A DNA stretch of 64,000 bases from Thunnus maccoyii (lineage: Eukaryota; Chordata; Actinopteri; Scombriformes; Scombridae): assembly GCF_910596095.1 (NCBI RefSeq), contig NC_056544.1, positions 13,997,155 through 14,061,154 on the forward strand, in the 5' to 3' direction. The translations under genes and the position numbers were made by a program. Positions 36,001-46,699 of this stretch are shown here, piece after piece (within the stretch, counting starts at the first letter, position 1; every line of letters starts with the position of its first letter). The notes under the pieces were generated by a model that saw nothing but the letters and a program-made list of their open reading frames with translations, was not told where the DNA came from and did no database searches.

Positions 36001-38097
36001 GACACTTATTCTGTGCACATATTTCTTACCTGAGCAACGGCCATGATAAACCTTTACATCATCTATGGCCACATCGGACTCTTCATTGGAGCCTCTGCGC
36101 CCTTCAATGATGATCTGAGGAAAAACAATTGATTTGATATTATTAGTAAGAAGTCTCTTCATGTTAATATTCTACCATTACAACATCATTGGTTGACCAT
36201 ATTTAAATAATCTGAATGCCTAGTGGAAGTTGACTAACCTGGAAAGATCCAGTTGTTGTCAAGTCCACCTGAGCCAGGTGCCACATATTTCCTTGAGTAT
36301 TCGTCTTCCACCAAACAGCATCAGCCTTTCTGTCCTGAAGCAAATAGACATGGAGGCCCATTGTATCGGCTGAGCCGTGCATATGGTACCAGAACTGCAG
36401 ACACTGAGGACCAGAGACTGAGCACTCTGAGCTCATTAGACGAGCCGTGTCACCATGTGTAACACTGCTGGCCTCAATGTAAAGATAGTGACCATCTAGA
36501 CAAATGGAATGAAAAGATCAAATCTGTCAGATATGCTTTCCAAAGTGAGAAAGATTTTTTCTTACTTCAAAATATTGTCTGTGTATTACTTGTTACCTTT
36601 AATAATATTACATAGACAAAGATTGTATTACCACCAGTGTGGTCAGCAGAGGGTCCAGTCATCAGGGTGGGTGTAGAACCACTCTGCCACGTCCAGTCAA
36701 AAGCATCTGTGATCATCTGATCCCAGCTGCAAAGGTTGCTATCGAAGTTACAGTCGAGATTGCAGACTATAAGGGAAACATTGCAAAAAATTAACATGTA
36801 TTGCAGCTCTTGTGCAACTTCCTAAAAATTTAGACAATCTGTAACTAGCCCAATAAACACTGAATCTGCAATTCTGACAGGTAATTGTAAACATAAATGT
36901 TAATTTGTAACCACACTTCAGCTTTTCCGACACGGAAACAACTGGTCCATAAAATATAGCCTCCTGTGCACTTACCTGTTAGTGAGGGGAGGACTGCAGT
37001 TGTGAGAGGAATTTTAGTTCCACTAATCATCCCAGGCAAGCTACCTAAAGGGAAGTGATAGATAACTTTGTTTACACTCTGAGATATCTGGGGTTGTCAT
37101 AATTTGAACACCATTAGAAATGTCACAATGACAAAAAAAGTTAATGTATAATGTTTTTTTTGTCCTGTTTGTAAGAGTTCAGCATCACCTGAGCATGAGC
37201 CAAAGTGGATGGACATGTCATCTATGGCCACATCTGATAGAGCATTAGAGCCTCGAATTCCCTCTACTATGATCTGAAAGGGGCAATTTGAAAATATACA
37301 GAATAAGATTGGAAGTCTTTGACAGTGTGCAGAATTTAACCAGCATCTTTTAGATCCATGTGTTGTCTGATATATTGTGTCAGACTTACTTGGAAAGGAC
37401 CAGAGTCTCTGATATCTATATCGCCTGGATGCCATTCTGGTCCTTGGTCATTCATCATGGACCAAAGCTTGGTAGCTTTATTGTCTTTGAGCAGGTAGAT
37501 GTTGAGGGCCATGGCTGTGGCTGAACCATACATATGGTACCAGAAGCGCAGGCAGAGTGGGCCACTATAATGGCACTGTGAGCTCAACAGACGGGCTGAG
37601 TCTCCATGGGTTACACTGTTTCCCTCAGTGTATATGTAGAAGCCCGCTAGAGGAACAGTTGTACAGAATTGAAGAATCAGCATGAATCATGAAAAATTGA
37701 TGAAACAATTGCAGCAATTACAACACATGTGATAGTGTGGCCTGATGTTGGGTTTTTACCCCCAGTGGTGTGGTCTTGGTTCGGCCCACTTAGGCCTGAC
37801 GGAGTGGGACCTGAATGTCTTGTCCAATCAAAACTGTCCTGTACGAGTTGCTCCCACCCACACAGATTGTTTTCAAAGTTGCAGTTAATGGGACAGACTA
37901 TGGAAAAGCAAATAAAGACAATAGAAATGATAAGTATTGTGAACTAATTACATTAATTATAACATCACAGTTTGAAAATACAATTTGATTTTAAAATGAT
38001 CTACAAACATATAACTCTAATCTGTAGATGATCAGACAATAATCCCCTGAAAATCTACACGCAAAGTCAATATATTATGTACTGTATGTATGTAAAC

Positions 38098-38138
<41 letters not shown>

Positions 38139-41100
38139 CACACATATATATATTTATATGTATATGTGTGTGTGTGTGTATACATACATATGTATTTGAG
38201 ATTAATAATTGTATCATGCCACTGAGTATCCAAACCAGTAACAAATAGTTTCCTAGTGATTACGTTTTGAGAGAAACCTTCGCAACCCTGAATGCTCTTA
38301 CAAGTCTGATCTGATGTTGGAGAGGTAGGAGTTGAAGTTGTTGGAGGAGTTGCAGTGGTTGGGGGTTCAGCTGCAATAGGAACAAAAACAAAACAAAAAC
38401 CCAAACAAACAAACAAACAAACAAACAAACAAAAAAGGAAAAGAGTTCAACACCTTAGCCTTTTTGGCACCCTAGGTGATATTTTGGACCACCCCAATCC
38501 ACATCTTAACCACTTGATAATTTTGCGAACTTTTCTTATATCACTGACAAAAATTCCAAACAAAAAACAAACCAAAAAAAAAGATTCACCCAGACGGAGC
38601 CCTACACTGTTGCTTAGTTTGGTAATGCTTCGGGCCAGTCCAAAAATCAAAACAACGTAAAGCAGGAGCAAAGAGAGGAGAATCAATGAATGAAAAATAC
38701 AGGACATGAAACAGAATGACTTCTATTAAAGTTAAGTGCTAATAAATTCACTTAACAATTCTATTAAATAGTTGATCACCACCAATATCATTACATCGTC
38801 ATCATCATGTCTGACTCAAATACTCACCACAGGCTGTGCCATTCTGCCAGTGGGGCAGCTCCACTCCTGCAACCTGACATGCTGCTGCATAGGATTTCAG
38901 AGATTCACATAGGGTGTACTGGTCACCACTTGTTGCACAGTAGTCATAAACACAACTATTGATGTAGATGGTTGGGTGAATGGTTTCATGGCATGGCGTG
39001 AAGGCTTCCCCCAGTAGAGTGTAACACTCATTGTAGGCCTCATTCTCCTCATCATAATGACAGATTCTGGGGTCATTTGGATAGGCAGTACACCTGGAGG
39101 AGAAGGATTTGAGTTGCCATGTTGTCAGCTTGGTGTAAATCATTTATCAGAGTAACCTGCTTTATGTATTCAGCTGGTTATTAGCTGATAATCAATCTGA
39201 TACATTAGCTAAATGCTATTGTTAGATGCTAACATGCCCACAGTGACAATGCTGTTTTCCAAGTTCACCTTAGTTTAGCATGTTAGCATGTGCATCTAAT
39301 TAGCACTAAACACAAAATACAGCTCAGGCTTATGGAATTATCATTAGTTTACCAAAATATTGGACAGATACAATTTTGGTGAGCACCAAATCAGTAGGCT
39401 TTCCCCTTGGGTGCCACAAATGTCTGTCTAATTTTAATGGAATTCATCCAATAGTTAGTGCAATATTTCAGTCAGGACCAAAAGTGTTTGACTGACATAC
39501 TGTTAGACCAATATTGGTATCCCTAGATTCACACTGCTACTGTGGCTAAAAAACGGCATGCGCTAATCTTTTATTGTAATGATTGGATTTTTCACTTTCT
39601 GAAGCATTAAAATGTCTTGAAATACATTGGATGTATACTCAATATTGTACAGATACCCTATATAGTGTAACAACTCACTCGTTATTGTCTGGCACCCTCC
39701 AGCTGTCACCAAACTCAAATGGGTCAGTATAGTTTTGGCCTGGTTTTATGAAGTCATCATCCTGCTGGTTAGAGTAGGTGCCGCAGAGTCCACACAGCTC
39801 ATACATGTAGCGCTCATCCACCTGCAGGAACAGTCTGTTCTGCCCATCTATCATCATTCTGAGGCCAAAGGTTGTCTCCAAGACAATATAGCTGTTCCTC
39901 ACGTAAACCCATACTGAGCCATAATTAACACTGGTGGAATAGGGGAGTTGGACACGGCTATTATTCACCTAAAGAGAGAACAATTGATTATTGGTTCAAT
40001 CTAAGAAAACTGAGTTTATTTTGAATATCTTAAACACAACACAGCAGTTGTCCTTATGTGATTTCTACTAGGATAGCTATTGTAATCAATTAGTTTCCAA
40101 CCAGCTGTTCAGGGCAAAGTCAAGAGGGTCAGCTATTAGTTTGTGTATTCTTGTAATGACAAACAACTGACTGTCTCCAATGATCTGTTACAGGGTAATA
40201 ACTGACCCCTATAAACATGGGTGTGCTGACACTATAATTGTTAGTCAATGTCATTAACGAATTGCAGTAGATAATACGGAACAATGACTCAACAAATCCC
40301 ATAAATGGGTCTTTTGCAGGTCATCATACTTTTGCATGGAGTGGAAGTTGTCCAGTGTCATATGCATTTTCACGACAACCTGTATAGTTATATTTATACA
40401 CTATAAAAGTGTTGCATTTTGAATCATTTGAGAATTACATGAATAACAAGGATTTTGCTTACATAGACCCCTCCGCTCTGATTCAGGGTGAGGTACAAAT
40501 CCTCAACCTGAAGAGTCACAGCTTCCAGCTTGGACCGGGTGAAGTTCTGAAGAGGAGGGTGCATGTTGTGTCCGGTCACACTGAACTGGACTGAGCTTTC
40601 ATCTCCACACGTGGTAGTCAGTGTGTAACTGCATCCCCCTTGAAAGTTATAAGCCAACCCGTCAAAGGTGATATAGTGTGGATCACCATATACGCTGCAG
40701 GTGACAGGCTTGAAAGGGAAGCAGCCTTTGACGCCATCCTTGACCTTACAGACCTCATCATCTGCGCATTGCATTGTAGTGCACTGCACATTATTACTAC
40801 CCATGCACTGGCACTGCTGCATACAATCTCCTTCCACAAAGGTTTCTCCTTTCTGCAGGTGAAAGGGAGTCATGTGAATAAATTACAGCACTGTGGAAGT
40901 CAATAGGTGAATATGAAATTGTTCCCTGTTCATCCATGTCCCTTACCTCATAGTTATTTCCTTTATACCAGCACCCACAGTCCTCTGCTGGGACACACTT
41001 CCCCCCACTGAGCTTGAAGCCAGAGTCACACTCGCATCTTTCCTCACAGCTTCCACAGGACCCAACTAAATCCAGACTGGAGCACACGTCGGGGCAACCC

Positions 41101-44100
41101 TCTGCACATGAGTTTAAGTGGCTGTTCGCACCACACTGAAGGGCTGAGGATGGAGCAAGAGAGAGAGACCATGACCTTAACTGTCATTGTATTATTATAA
41201 TCATTATTTGCCACAGTTTCCCCTATTTTAACAAGAGGCAGATAAGTGAAAGCAGGAAGCAGTAATGCAACATACGGCAGAATGTGGAGTTCCTCCATAT
41301 GGGCATGGCGACTCCAGCCTCCTGGCAGATACCAGCGTAGACCTGTATTGTCTCACATAGCACCCCTGGGTCACCATGAGCAGAGCACATGCCGGCCACA
41401 CAGGCCCTGAAGTAGCTCTCTGCTTCCAGAACTGATAGGCAGGCAGCAAAGGGCCCGGTACTAGAGAGGAGGCCTCCACAGTATAACTCACTGGCATACT
41501 CAGCCTCTTCCAGTGGGTCACACTGGTGAGGTACCAGAATGGTTTCGCAGGAGGAGGTGGTGTCCCTGGTCTGCCAGCTCTCAGCCAAATCTGTAGCGTC
41601 ATGGGCATCTGTACCATCGGACTTTTTAAAGTCATCTCCACCAAGGTTGTTAAAGTTGCCACACAAGCCACAAACTTTATCGGAGTAATTGGATGGCAGC
41701 GTAATATGTACAGCACCAGCGTTATCATATGAAACAGAAAGTCCAAAACTGGTACCCAGTTCAACAGCAGCCGGGTTGCTCTTGATGTTGACTGTGCCGC
41801 TGCTGAGGCTCAGTGGAAGCTTCTTCCAGATCCCATTGACCTAAAGAATAATATTAGTTTAACACTTTCTTTTACGGCTATCATCAGCAGTATTGAGTCA
41901 CTCTGACAGTCTATATAAAAAGCGGCATTCTGAAGACAGATATATCTTTGAGAACTGATAAGACTGATAGCAGATCTAGGAATTCCAGGACATTATGCCA
42001 CTAAACTCTGCACTTTATGATAAACGAAGTTTATCAGTAGAATGAGGCTGCAGATATGGCAACTGCTCGATCCAGTACATTACGAAGCTTAACACTCATT
42101 ACAGCATGATGACAAGGTGCCACAAAACTGAAGCCATGCTGACAGGAATTGAAACTTATAGAGCAATGTGTAATAGAGAATGGGAATACTGTATGTTTTT
42201 AAGGAAGACAAAATTGGCTTCCAGCATACAAACATGTTAATTCTCTGCTGAGGACAGTTTGGTTTGCAAATACTTGGTCTCCTTTAGCTATGAAAAATGA
42301 AAAACACTCTCATTGTTCTCAAATATGTGATGACATAGTGATAAACAGCTTAGTTGGATAAACTGAAAATGAACTGATAGAGTGCCAAAATGAGTGTATG
42401 GCTGCATTGTTGTAGTTTCTAATCCTGAATAAACAAATAAGTAAATAAATAAGGCTTATGTTGATCTTTAGGCTCCAAAATTAACTTTCTCAAAAGTCAG
42501 CCAAAACTTTAAATGGAATAGGCTGATGTCACAGCACATGTCCCCCCTACATGTCTATCCTACTTTTAAAGTAACTCACCACAACCCGGTGTGTCTGCCT
42601 TTTCAGCAGGAACACTCTTAAGTTGGCCATTTCCACAACGACCTGCTGAACAGTTGGCAAAGATGAGTTCCCATTCTGCTCATTGACCACTTCCACACTG
42701 AACATGGGCAGGGTCTCAGTGGGTGAGCAGGTCTTAGCCAGTGCATAGGTACAGGGGGCCATGAAGCGGAACAGCACTCCATCAAAAGTGCTGCAGCCTG
42801 TGTCACTGTGTATAGTGCACGTCCCAGAAGTGGAAATCCTCCTGGAGCTTCCTCTTTGAGGACCACAGATTTGGCCCTTAGGGCACTGGGAGAGAGAGCA
42901 GGAGAGTTGGCCAGCAGAGCAGAGGCAGTGGGTGGATTCATCTGTCCATAACTCTGTGTCAGATTCGCACTGATGTCCTGTGGGAGACGTGATTGAATAA
43001 ACAATCACATTTTATAACCACAACACCATCTGTCTAGGAATAACTGATGATGATGAAATGTTAGGTTTACTGTTAATATTATACCACATTTTCCTAGTTA
43101 TCTTAGTTCCTTTTAATTATGTAAGTAATATTTAGATTTTCTAATTATCATTATTGAAAAGGATAAGAAACAGGTGAATTTAATGGTGAATTTATGAAAC
43201 ATAATAAATATTTTACACCTTTGTGCTTTGGAATGGTTCTGTGATGTAGACTCTTTTGCAGTTTTACTGACAGGAATCTAACTAGTTTTATGACAGTAAT
43301 GGTTGTATCATTTATTGCTAAACATTAAAGATTGAATACAGACTATAGTATGATTTCATGGACTGATGGGACCAAAAACTAGTCTGTTGTGAACAGTAAA
43401 AAAGAAATACTTACCACATGAGCCTCTCCTTACACCTATCTGGTTAAATGTGACCTGCCCTTCCATTGACTCTGCTTGGACTGCTTCAAGTACAATCTGT
43501 CATAAAAGCAGATTACTTATTTAAAAATGCACAGTAATATATTTTAATTTCCCAAACAGTTCAATTACAGATTAATAGTTATATACAGAATGTGCCATTT
43601 TACCTGAGTCCCTGATTCGATGATATTTAGAGGCACAAACACTTGTCTCCAAGAAGATCTGGAAAGGGCAGGTGAGGTCCAGATTTCTACCAGACCAGCG
43701 CTGCTTTTGAGCAGAACTCGGAGTTCAGACCCATTAGCTGCAACTGGGGCCAAGTACCAGAACTCTAAACATGCCTCGCCTTGGTCCAATGCACCACTCT
43801 CTAAAATTTTCACTGGAACATCCTCTGGAGGTGAAAATGATAATGAAAAAATGTAATGGATACACTGTATGCTTTCATCTTCATCATAGAGAGTGAGCTT
43901 ACTCACTCTTGTTTTTTATAGTTCCAGTGTAGCAGTTTGTTTCTTAGGTACATATTCACTGACCCCAATGCTTTTAAATCACACAATATAAATAGTTAAA
44001 TATATTCTTAACTATGCTGGTTAGGAATGAGCTTTTATGTTATACCGTTATTTTGATTATATCATAAATGGCAAACCATTCCATTGTGTTTGTTATTGTA

Positions 44101-44631
44101 ATAAAACTAGAAGTACATCTGTTGTGGTGCAATTATCATTAAATGCAAAATGGCTGTTATGTGCTAAATTTGAACCTCAACCTTAACTTTTTGACTCACC
44201 TGCCAAGGCGACTGGTAGATGAAAAAAATCTACTGGCCAAGCATATTTTTTACTGGCCAAAATAATGAATTGCCTTTTTGTGTCACACATGCATTTGTTT
44301 TTAGTGAATAGTTGCGAGTGACAGATCAAATATTGGACTTCAACATGATGGAATAACAACAGTAATATTCGTATTATTGTTGTTGACTGTTCAATCAGTG
44401 AAAACGAGTTAGATGTGCATAAAAACACATATGGTGCGTGTTTACACTGTATAAGGACAAACATGAATAATTTCCTCCGAGCCATCATGCCAGATATTTT
44501 ATTACGTGACTGTTTTGGTACAGACATTTATCCGCCAGTGTGACCTTTGAAATTTACTTGCCAAATGGAAAAATCTACCTGCATTTGGTGAGTGGCAGCA
44601 GAAATAACGTTAAGTTACTGGGAGGTGTGTG

Positions 44632-44710
<79 letters not shown>

Positions 44711-46481
44711 GGGGCAGAATGGGCCTGTGGCCTGCTAAGTGTGTGTGTGTGTGTGTGTATGTGTGTGTGTTGGCACTGTAGTCTATAATCTTGCCTACTC
44801 TAGGAAAATTTCAAGGAAAGGAAACACCCCCATTGCAAATTAAGCACAATATCAACAGCCATGTTCATATTCAGCTTGTATTGTTATAAGGTCATCATAC
44901 TATAATGTAATAGCCTACCTATATTGATAGCAGTCGTATCAACCAGCCCTAAAATATTTATTTCACCATAGCCACAAAATAGTCTGTTTAGGCTGTTTAG
45001 GGTTTTACAGCTACATTGTCATCATCTTTTCAAATTAGCTGAAATCATATTTTCAAAAATCAAATTGGCTTAAAGTTTGATTGTTGTGGAGGTGTAAACA
45101 ATAGAAACTACACAAATGCAGTGTAGTGGTAGTGGTATATTAGTGTGCAGCCCAAGTTTAATTGTGTTCCATGGTAAGTAATGTTTAGGCAGGCAACAGA
45201 CAAATGGACTAACAGTATTGGCATCTGCAGATGTTTTTGTAAACAATCTGTTATTGTCATCAAGAATTTTCATATCAGTGCTTCTCTCGCTTTTCTGTTT
45301 GTTTGACTGCTGCATATAAGCAAATGATGTACTGTTATGCATATGTATACAAATTATGCACAGTAATTCATTGTGTGAACAGCAGTAATTTGTATCTGAT
45401 GCATCTAGGTTGCTGAAGTACAGTCCAGGCTTGGCAGGTCTGTAAATGGTAAAATATATTTTTAACTATGCTGGTTAGGAATGAGATTTTATCATGCCAG
45501 ATATTTTATTATGTGACTATTTTGGTACAAACATTAACCCGCCAGTGTGGCTGATAGCCTTCTGAAATGTATCCACCAAATGGAAAATCTACCTGCATAT
45601 GGCACTTGGCGGGTGTTAATTTCAGACCCTGACCTCAAGTCTAGGTCCTCTACTTTGATTGCTTCAGGGAGAACACCAGGCTATAAAAGATTATTAGCCT
45701 GCTTCAGATCAATTGATGATATGCAGTGAGGCACTGACCCAGTCACAGCCTGTCTGTAGATTAAAACAGAACTGTGGACTGATTTTCCAAATCCCCTCTG
45801 AAAGGGTGAGCTCATAACAGAAATGAACTGTAACTTGGCTTGATTTTAATTTCACAGTTACATTTAATTAATCTACAACCATCACAATACTATTGTGCAG
45901 TAAATAATGTGTTTTGTACCTGTTCTTCGGAGGATGCTCGTCCAGTCACAAATCAGATTGTTGTGTCTGCCGTAGAAACACTGTGTGACATATTCTATGA
46001 AAGAAAAGAAAAAGATAATATATATGCAGGATGTCGGTATATTAAAGTTCTTGCTTTGACAAATTTGCATTCCAGCATTTTTATTGATTATGGAGTAAAA
46101 AGGCATGACTAACAGGTCTAAGTAGTGGTGATACTTCATACCTGAGTTTTTTCTCCATTCTGGTAACGTAACTAATGACATGTCATTTTCAGCCCTAAAA
46201 TAGGAAAACAAAAATGATCAGATATTCTTGACGATTTTTCCATAAATTAATCAAATATCAGACCGACTTTAAAACAAAATTTTAAAACACACAGAAACAT
46301 TTCATTCAGTTTTCACTCAATGAAGTGGTCATAATATACCATTTGAACACATTACAAATAGCGTATCAGCTTAAATGTGACAGTTAATTTATGTTTAGAC
46401 TCACCTGCATTGAGTCCCTGTCTGGGATAAAAAGAGTAGAGTCACTGCAACCAACAAATCTGAGTGGATGCCTCCAAGCAT
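27308..46481 (-). CDS. zanl: zonadhesin-like secreted protein (MAM, VWD, TIL, mucin repeat)
   Basis: Twenty-nine exons on the minus strand join with every phase consistent, giving 8,181 nt and 2,726 residues. Order by residue: signal peptide 1-25; degenerate MAM about 44-169; VWD1 about 199-370 with C8 and TIL to 556; VWD2 about 596-750 with C8 to 871; Pro/Thr linker; MAM domains 895-1054, 1078-1236 and 1311-1470; a Thr/Pro repeat exon 1471-2383; TIL 2384-2453; a Cys-rich EGF/VWC-like exon to 2505; VWD3 2506-2726, then stop. There is no C8 after VWD3 and no membrane helix. These domains are those of zonadhesin, a species-specific egg-coat adhesion protein of mammalian sperm, but the order differs. 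The stop codon directly follows GESWRV. Symbol zanl is my best match, not proven. Confidence 0.88.
29115..29216. repeat. (ATC/GAT)n trinucleotide repeat within coding exon 27
   Basis: The plus strand is an almost pure atc/gtc array; on the coding strand it is GAT/GAC, giving poly-Asp with a few His and a Lys. It sits in frame inside a VWD domain. Confidence 0.9.
30231..31391. mobile_element. hAT-like non-autonomous element in the intron after the repeat exon
   Basis: It starts taggactgggtgatacggcc at 30239 and ends gcacagcctta at 31383, with short inverted ends (taggactggg against taaggctgtg). The flanking 8-mers attatgat and attatggg agree at six of eight positions, which fits a decayed hAT target-site duplication. 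There is no transposase frame. It ends 40-48 bp from the donor of the giant exon. Confidence 0.6.
31431..34169 (-). CDS. zanl: zonadhesin-like exon 24: giant Thr/Pro tandem-repeat exon
   Basis: One 2,739-nt exon holds 912 codons open in a single frame, phase 1 at both ends (acceptor ttgcag, donor agtaagt). After a unique Ser/Thr-rich start containing one Cys (TACDTQTP), it becomes an array of about 16-residue (48-nt) units of the type [16 protein letters not shown], with shorter PTTVRPQP units interspersed. I estimate roughly 45-50 units. Thr/Pro density implies O-glycosylation, but each unit also has an Arg and Glu residues, unlike the plain Ser/Thr stalk of the neighbouring gene. Copy number probably varies between individuals. 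Confidence 0.93.
34255..38370 (-). CDS. zanl: zonadhesin-like exons 12-23: linkers and three MAM domains
   Basis: Linker exons are 38370-38302, 37044-36976 and 35875-35654. MAM domains are each built from three exons of almost constant size: 37897-37760, 37646-37390 and 37273-37189; 36766-36632, 36495-36239 and 36114-36030; 35538-35401, 34897-34641 and 34339-34255. Each has CNFE/D, FDWT, SGPTP or [13 protein letters not shown] and SDVAIDD motifs of MAM. The second and third domains share runs such as [19 protein letters not shown] without change, so they derive from a recent duplication or gene conversion. MAM domains mediate protein-protein adhesion in secreted and membrane proteins. All module borders are phase 1. 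Confidence 0.92.
38100..38180. repeat. (TA)n/(TG)n microsatellite in an intron
   Basis: A long TA run is followed by mixed TATG/TGTG. A CAAA repeat also occurs at about 38403-38430. Both lie in introns of the zonadhesin-like gene. Confidence 0.85.
38828..42977 (-). CDS. zanl: zonadhesin-like exons 6-11: two VWD-C8 units
   Basis: Exons are 42977-42580, 41840-41276, 41143-40947, 40852-40463, 39968-39679 and 39093-38828. VWD1 starts at [14 protein letters not shown], without the usual GDPHY, but keeps VCGLCGNFN. Its C8 region is rich in paired Cys ([17 protein letters not shown]) and is followed by a TIL exon ([20 protein letters not shown]). VWD2 has the canonical [14 protein letters not shown] and [10 protein letters not shown], then a C8 exon ([19 protein letters not shown]). 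The order matches the D-assemblies of VWF, gel-forming mucins and zonadhesin. CGLCG motifs are present in both, so disulphide-linked assembly is possible (inference). Confidence 0.9.
39150..39660. repeat. probable dispersed repeat in the intron between exons 10 and 11
   Basis: Phrases such as gatgctaacatgcccacagtg and gcatgttagcatgtgcatc are familiar from widely spread fish repeats. The family and borders are not determined. Confidence 0.35.
41841..42579. other. intron between exons 6 and 7 of the zonadhesin-like gene
   Basis: This is non-coding and AT-rich. Nothing specific was recognised. Other introns longer than 300 bp in this gene (27451-27913, 28044-29035, 34898-35400, 38371-38827 and 39969-40462) likewise show no gene. 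Confidence 0.4.
43415..46481 (-). CDS. zanl: zonadhesin-like exons 1-5: signal peptide and degenerate MAM
   Basis: Exons are 46481-46405, 46194-46142, 45994-45920, 43824-43604 and 43496-43415. Exon 1 encodes a signal peptide (core [10 protein letters not shown]). Exon 3 starts a MAM-like domain (NNLICDWTS). Exon 4 carries CLEFWYLAP and the strand-rich centre; exon 5 ends [15 protein letters not shown]. Compared with the three later MAM domains, the segment equivalent to [11 protein letters not shown] and to [13 protein letters not shown] is absent, so about 50 residues of the fold are missing. The intron between exons 3 and 4 (2.1 kb) is full of repeats, so an exon may have been lost there. 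Confidence 0.8.
43825..45919. repeat. repeat-rich third intron of the zonadhesin-like gene
   Basis: A (GT)n microsatellite runs from about 44635 to 44770. A segment at about 44010-44600 (ctatgctggttaggaatgag, atgccagatattttatta, aaaatctacctgcat) recurs in shortened form at about 45465-45620, in the same orientation. The actggcca words at 44210-44265 recall the repeat at 16.2-17.2 kb. No convincing extra exon was found. Confidence 0.6.
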
Positions 46482-46685
46482 GGCTGATCCCTTAACGGCT
46501 GCCTCTCAGTTGCTCTCCTGTTGCTAATACTCTCTCTTTGATGAGTTGAAGAATGAATGATGAGCAGTAACCGTATTGAAGCCTCTCTGTGGAAACTCAG
46601 CTTACAGTATGTGGCCTCTTAACTGCCAGCACAGAGCTGTAGGCCCTCTTGTGTCACTCTGAGAACAGAGCAGAGGGTTTTAGGC

Positions 46686-46692
46686 ATTTATA
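46686..46692 (-). promoter_or_regulatory. zanl: TATA box of the zonadhesin-like gene
   Basis: TATAAAT on the minus strand lies about 205 bp before the ATG at 46481, with a GGGGGG run and an E-box CAGGTG (46700-46705) just upstream. With normal spacing, transcription starts near 46660. No splice site is needed between there and the start codon. Confidence 0.5.
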
Positions 46693-46699
46693 GCCCCCC

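Noticed and set aside
45600..45700. Possible missing MAM exon on the minus strand after a ttttatag acceptor
   Set aside because: In the needed phase it reads AWCSP and then a stop. It lies inside the duplicated intron repeat.
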